From positions 1 to 32,650 of the forward strand of contig JAOTTW010000009.1 of assembly GCA_029864235.1 (NCBI GenBank): 32,650 bases of DNA, read 5' to 3'. Source of the stretch: Candidatus Nitrosopumilus sp. GTDB taxonomy: Archaea; Thermoproteota; Nitrososphaeria; Nitrososphaerales; Nitrosopumilaceae. The position numbers and the translations under genes are program-made. Shown piece by piece: positions 32,375-32,650 of the stretch (positions are counted from its first letter, which is position 1; every line of letters starts with the position of its first letter). The notes under the pieces were generated by a model. That model had not been told where the DNA came from, searched no databases, and saw nothing but the letters and a program-made list of their open reading frames with translations.

Positions 32375-32488
32375 ATGATAGGTTTATGCTCAAAATGTTA
32401 TTCATCAGGAGTCTCACTGGTATTTGATGAAGATACCTTTGAGGCATTATGTGACAAGTATAGAGTAAAATCAAAGATAAATGAATAA
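32375..32488 (+). CDS. 37-residue zinc-ribbon miniprotein, second half degenerate
   Basis: The ORF opens MIGLCSKCYSSGVSLVFDED, closely like the miniprotein at 6182-6277. The second knuckle is reduced to a single Cys (LCDKY) and the tail is basic (RVKSKINE). Either it binds metal as a dimer or it is a drifting copy. A longer in-frame reading would start inside the tRNA and is not credible. Confidence 0.5.
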   Translation: MIGLCSKCYSSGVSLVFDEDTFEALCDKYRVKSKINE

Positions 32489-32513
32489 ATGCAATAATTA
32501 ACCAGTAATCACA

Positions 32514-32650
32514 TTGAAGACTACACACAAGCAAGGAGGCAGAGAGTTTACAATAATGATACAAAAAGAGTCTGAGGGAGGATACAGTGGACAGTGCCTT
32601 GAGATTCCAGGGGCAATCAGCCAAGGGGAAACTCTAGCTGAATTAAAGAA
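32514..32650 (+). CDS. HicB-like protein, 3'-truncated by window
   Basis: The open frame to the window edge encodes REFTIMIQKESEGGYSGQCL, then EIPGAISQGETLAELK. This is the HicB/UPF0150 beta-alpha-beta pattern (I-x-x-E-x-E-G-G-Y-x-A-x-C-x-x-[IL]-P-G-x-x-[ST]-Q-G-x-T-x-x-E). HicB proteins are antitoxins to HicA or stand-alone. No hicA-like frame precedes it; one may follow outside the window. The start is taken as TTG 32514; the internal ATG at 32556 is an alternative. Confidence 0.65.
   Translation, partial: MKTTHKQGGREFTIMIQKESEGGYSGQCLEIPGAISQGETLAELK

Noticed and set aside
32228-32488. An 86-codon reading of the right-hand miniprotein
   Set aside because: It would begin inside tRNA-Gly; the ATG at 32375 aligns with the other miniprotein.
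1-32650. CRISPR array or cas genes
   Set aside because: No regularly spaced 25-40 bp repeats with unique spacers were seen, and no Cas-like protein is encoded.

Overview
The window reads as a piece of an ammonia-oxidising archaeon (Nitrososphaerota/Thaumarchaeota, probably the low-GC group I.1a Nitrosopumilus/Nitrosarchaeum lineage). The reasons are: very AT-rich DNA; archaeal L10e and an EndA-family tRNA endonuclease; tRNA genes without encoded CCA; many starts 25-30 bp behind a TATA-like box, as in leaderless mRNAs; and several protein types I associate with this group (secreted proteins with C-terminal IPEWIKNNAGWW repeats, small zinc ribbons with a CPCC motif, DUF6659-like proteins, a PiT/DUF47 pair). 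This assignment comes from recognising families, not from a database search.

Left flank (1-11.7 kb). A minus-strand block encodes a DUF47/PhoU-like protein, a PiT phosphate permease and an SbtA-like bicarbonate transporter cut by the window edge. Next come a secreted protein with three internal repeats, an ABC-2 exporter pair, and a set of small or poorly known genes: PRC-barrel, DUF385-type flavin/F420 enzyme, TPR protein, a secreted protein with a perfect 107-bp DNA repeat, and two cysteine-bearing miniproteins, one metallothionein-like.

Central region (11.8-29.8 kb). It starts at tRNA-Glu(CTC). The last 13 bases of that tRNA plus one more base (cccgacgggagcat) recur at 29776-29789, and a broken tyrosine-recombinase gene lies directly behind the tRNA. 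I read this as an old, immobilised integrative element of about 18 kb. Its mobility and accessory genes are decaying (frameshifted integrase, AbrB-like protein, secreted protein, zinc ribbon, DUF6659-like protein), but a metabolic core is intact. That core is an extracellular gamma-class carbonic anhydrase, a glutamate-synthase-type enzyme split over four genes (FMN/Fe-S barrel, degenerate barrel, class-II amidotransferase, GXGXG domain), a divergent glutamine synthetase, a siroheme/4Fe-4S nitrite (or sulfite) reductase, and a divergent PII-like protein placed behind the promoter and N-terminus of a truncated ferredoxin. Together they would form a portable route nitrite -> ammonium -> glutamine -> glutamate with its own candidate regulator. 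Two paralogous C1q/TNF-like jelly-roll genes bracket the GOGAT/GlnA block in opposite orientation.

Right flank (29.8-32.65 kb). An orphan PLD-family protein with an apparently degenerate active site sits just outside the repeat. It is followed by ordinary core genes: an EndA-like tRNA-splicing endonuclease subunit, L10e, a hypothetical protein and tRNA-Gly(GCC), then a second zinc-ribbon miniprotein and the start of a HicB-like protein.
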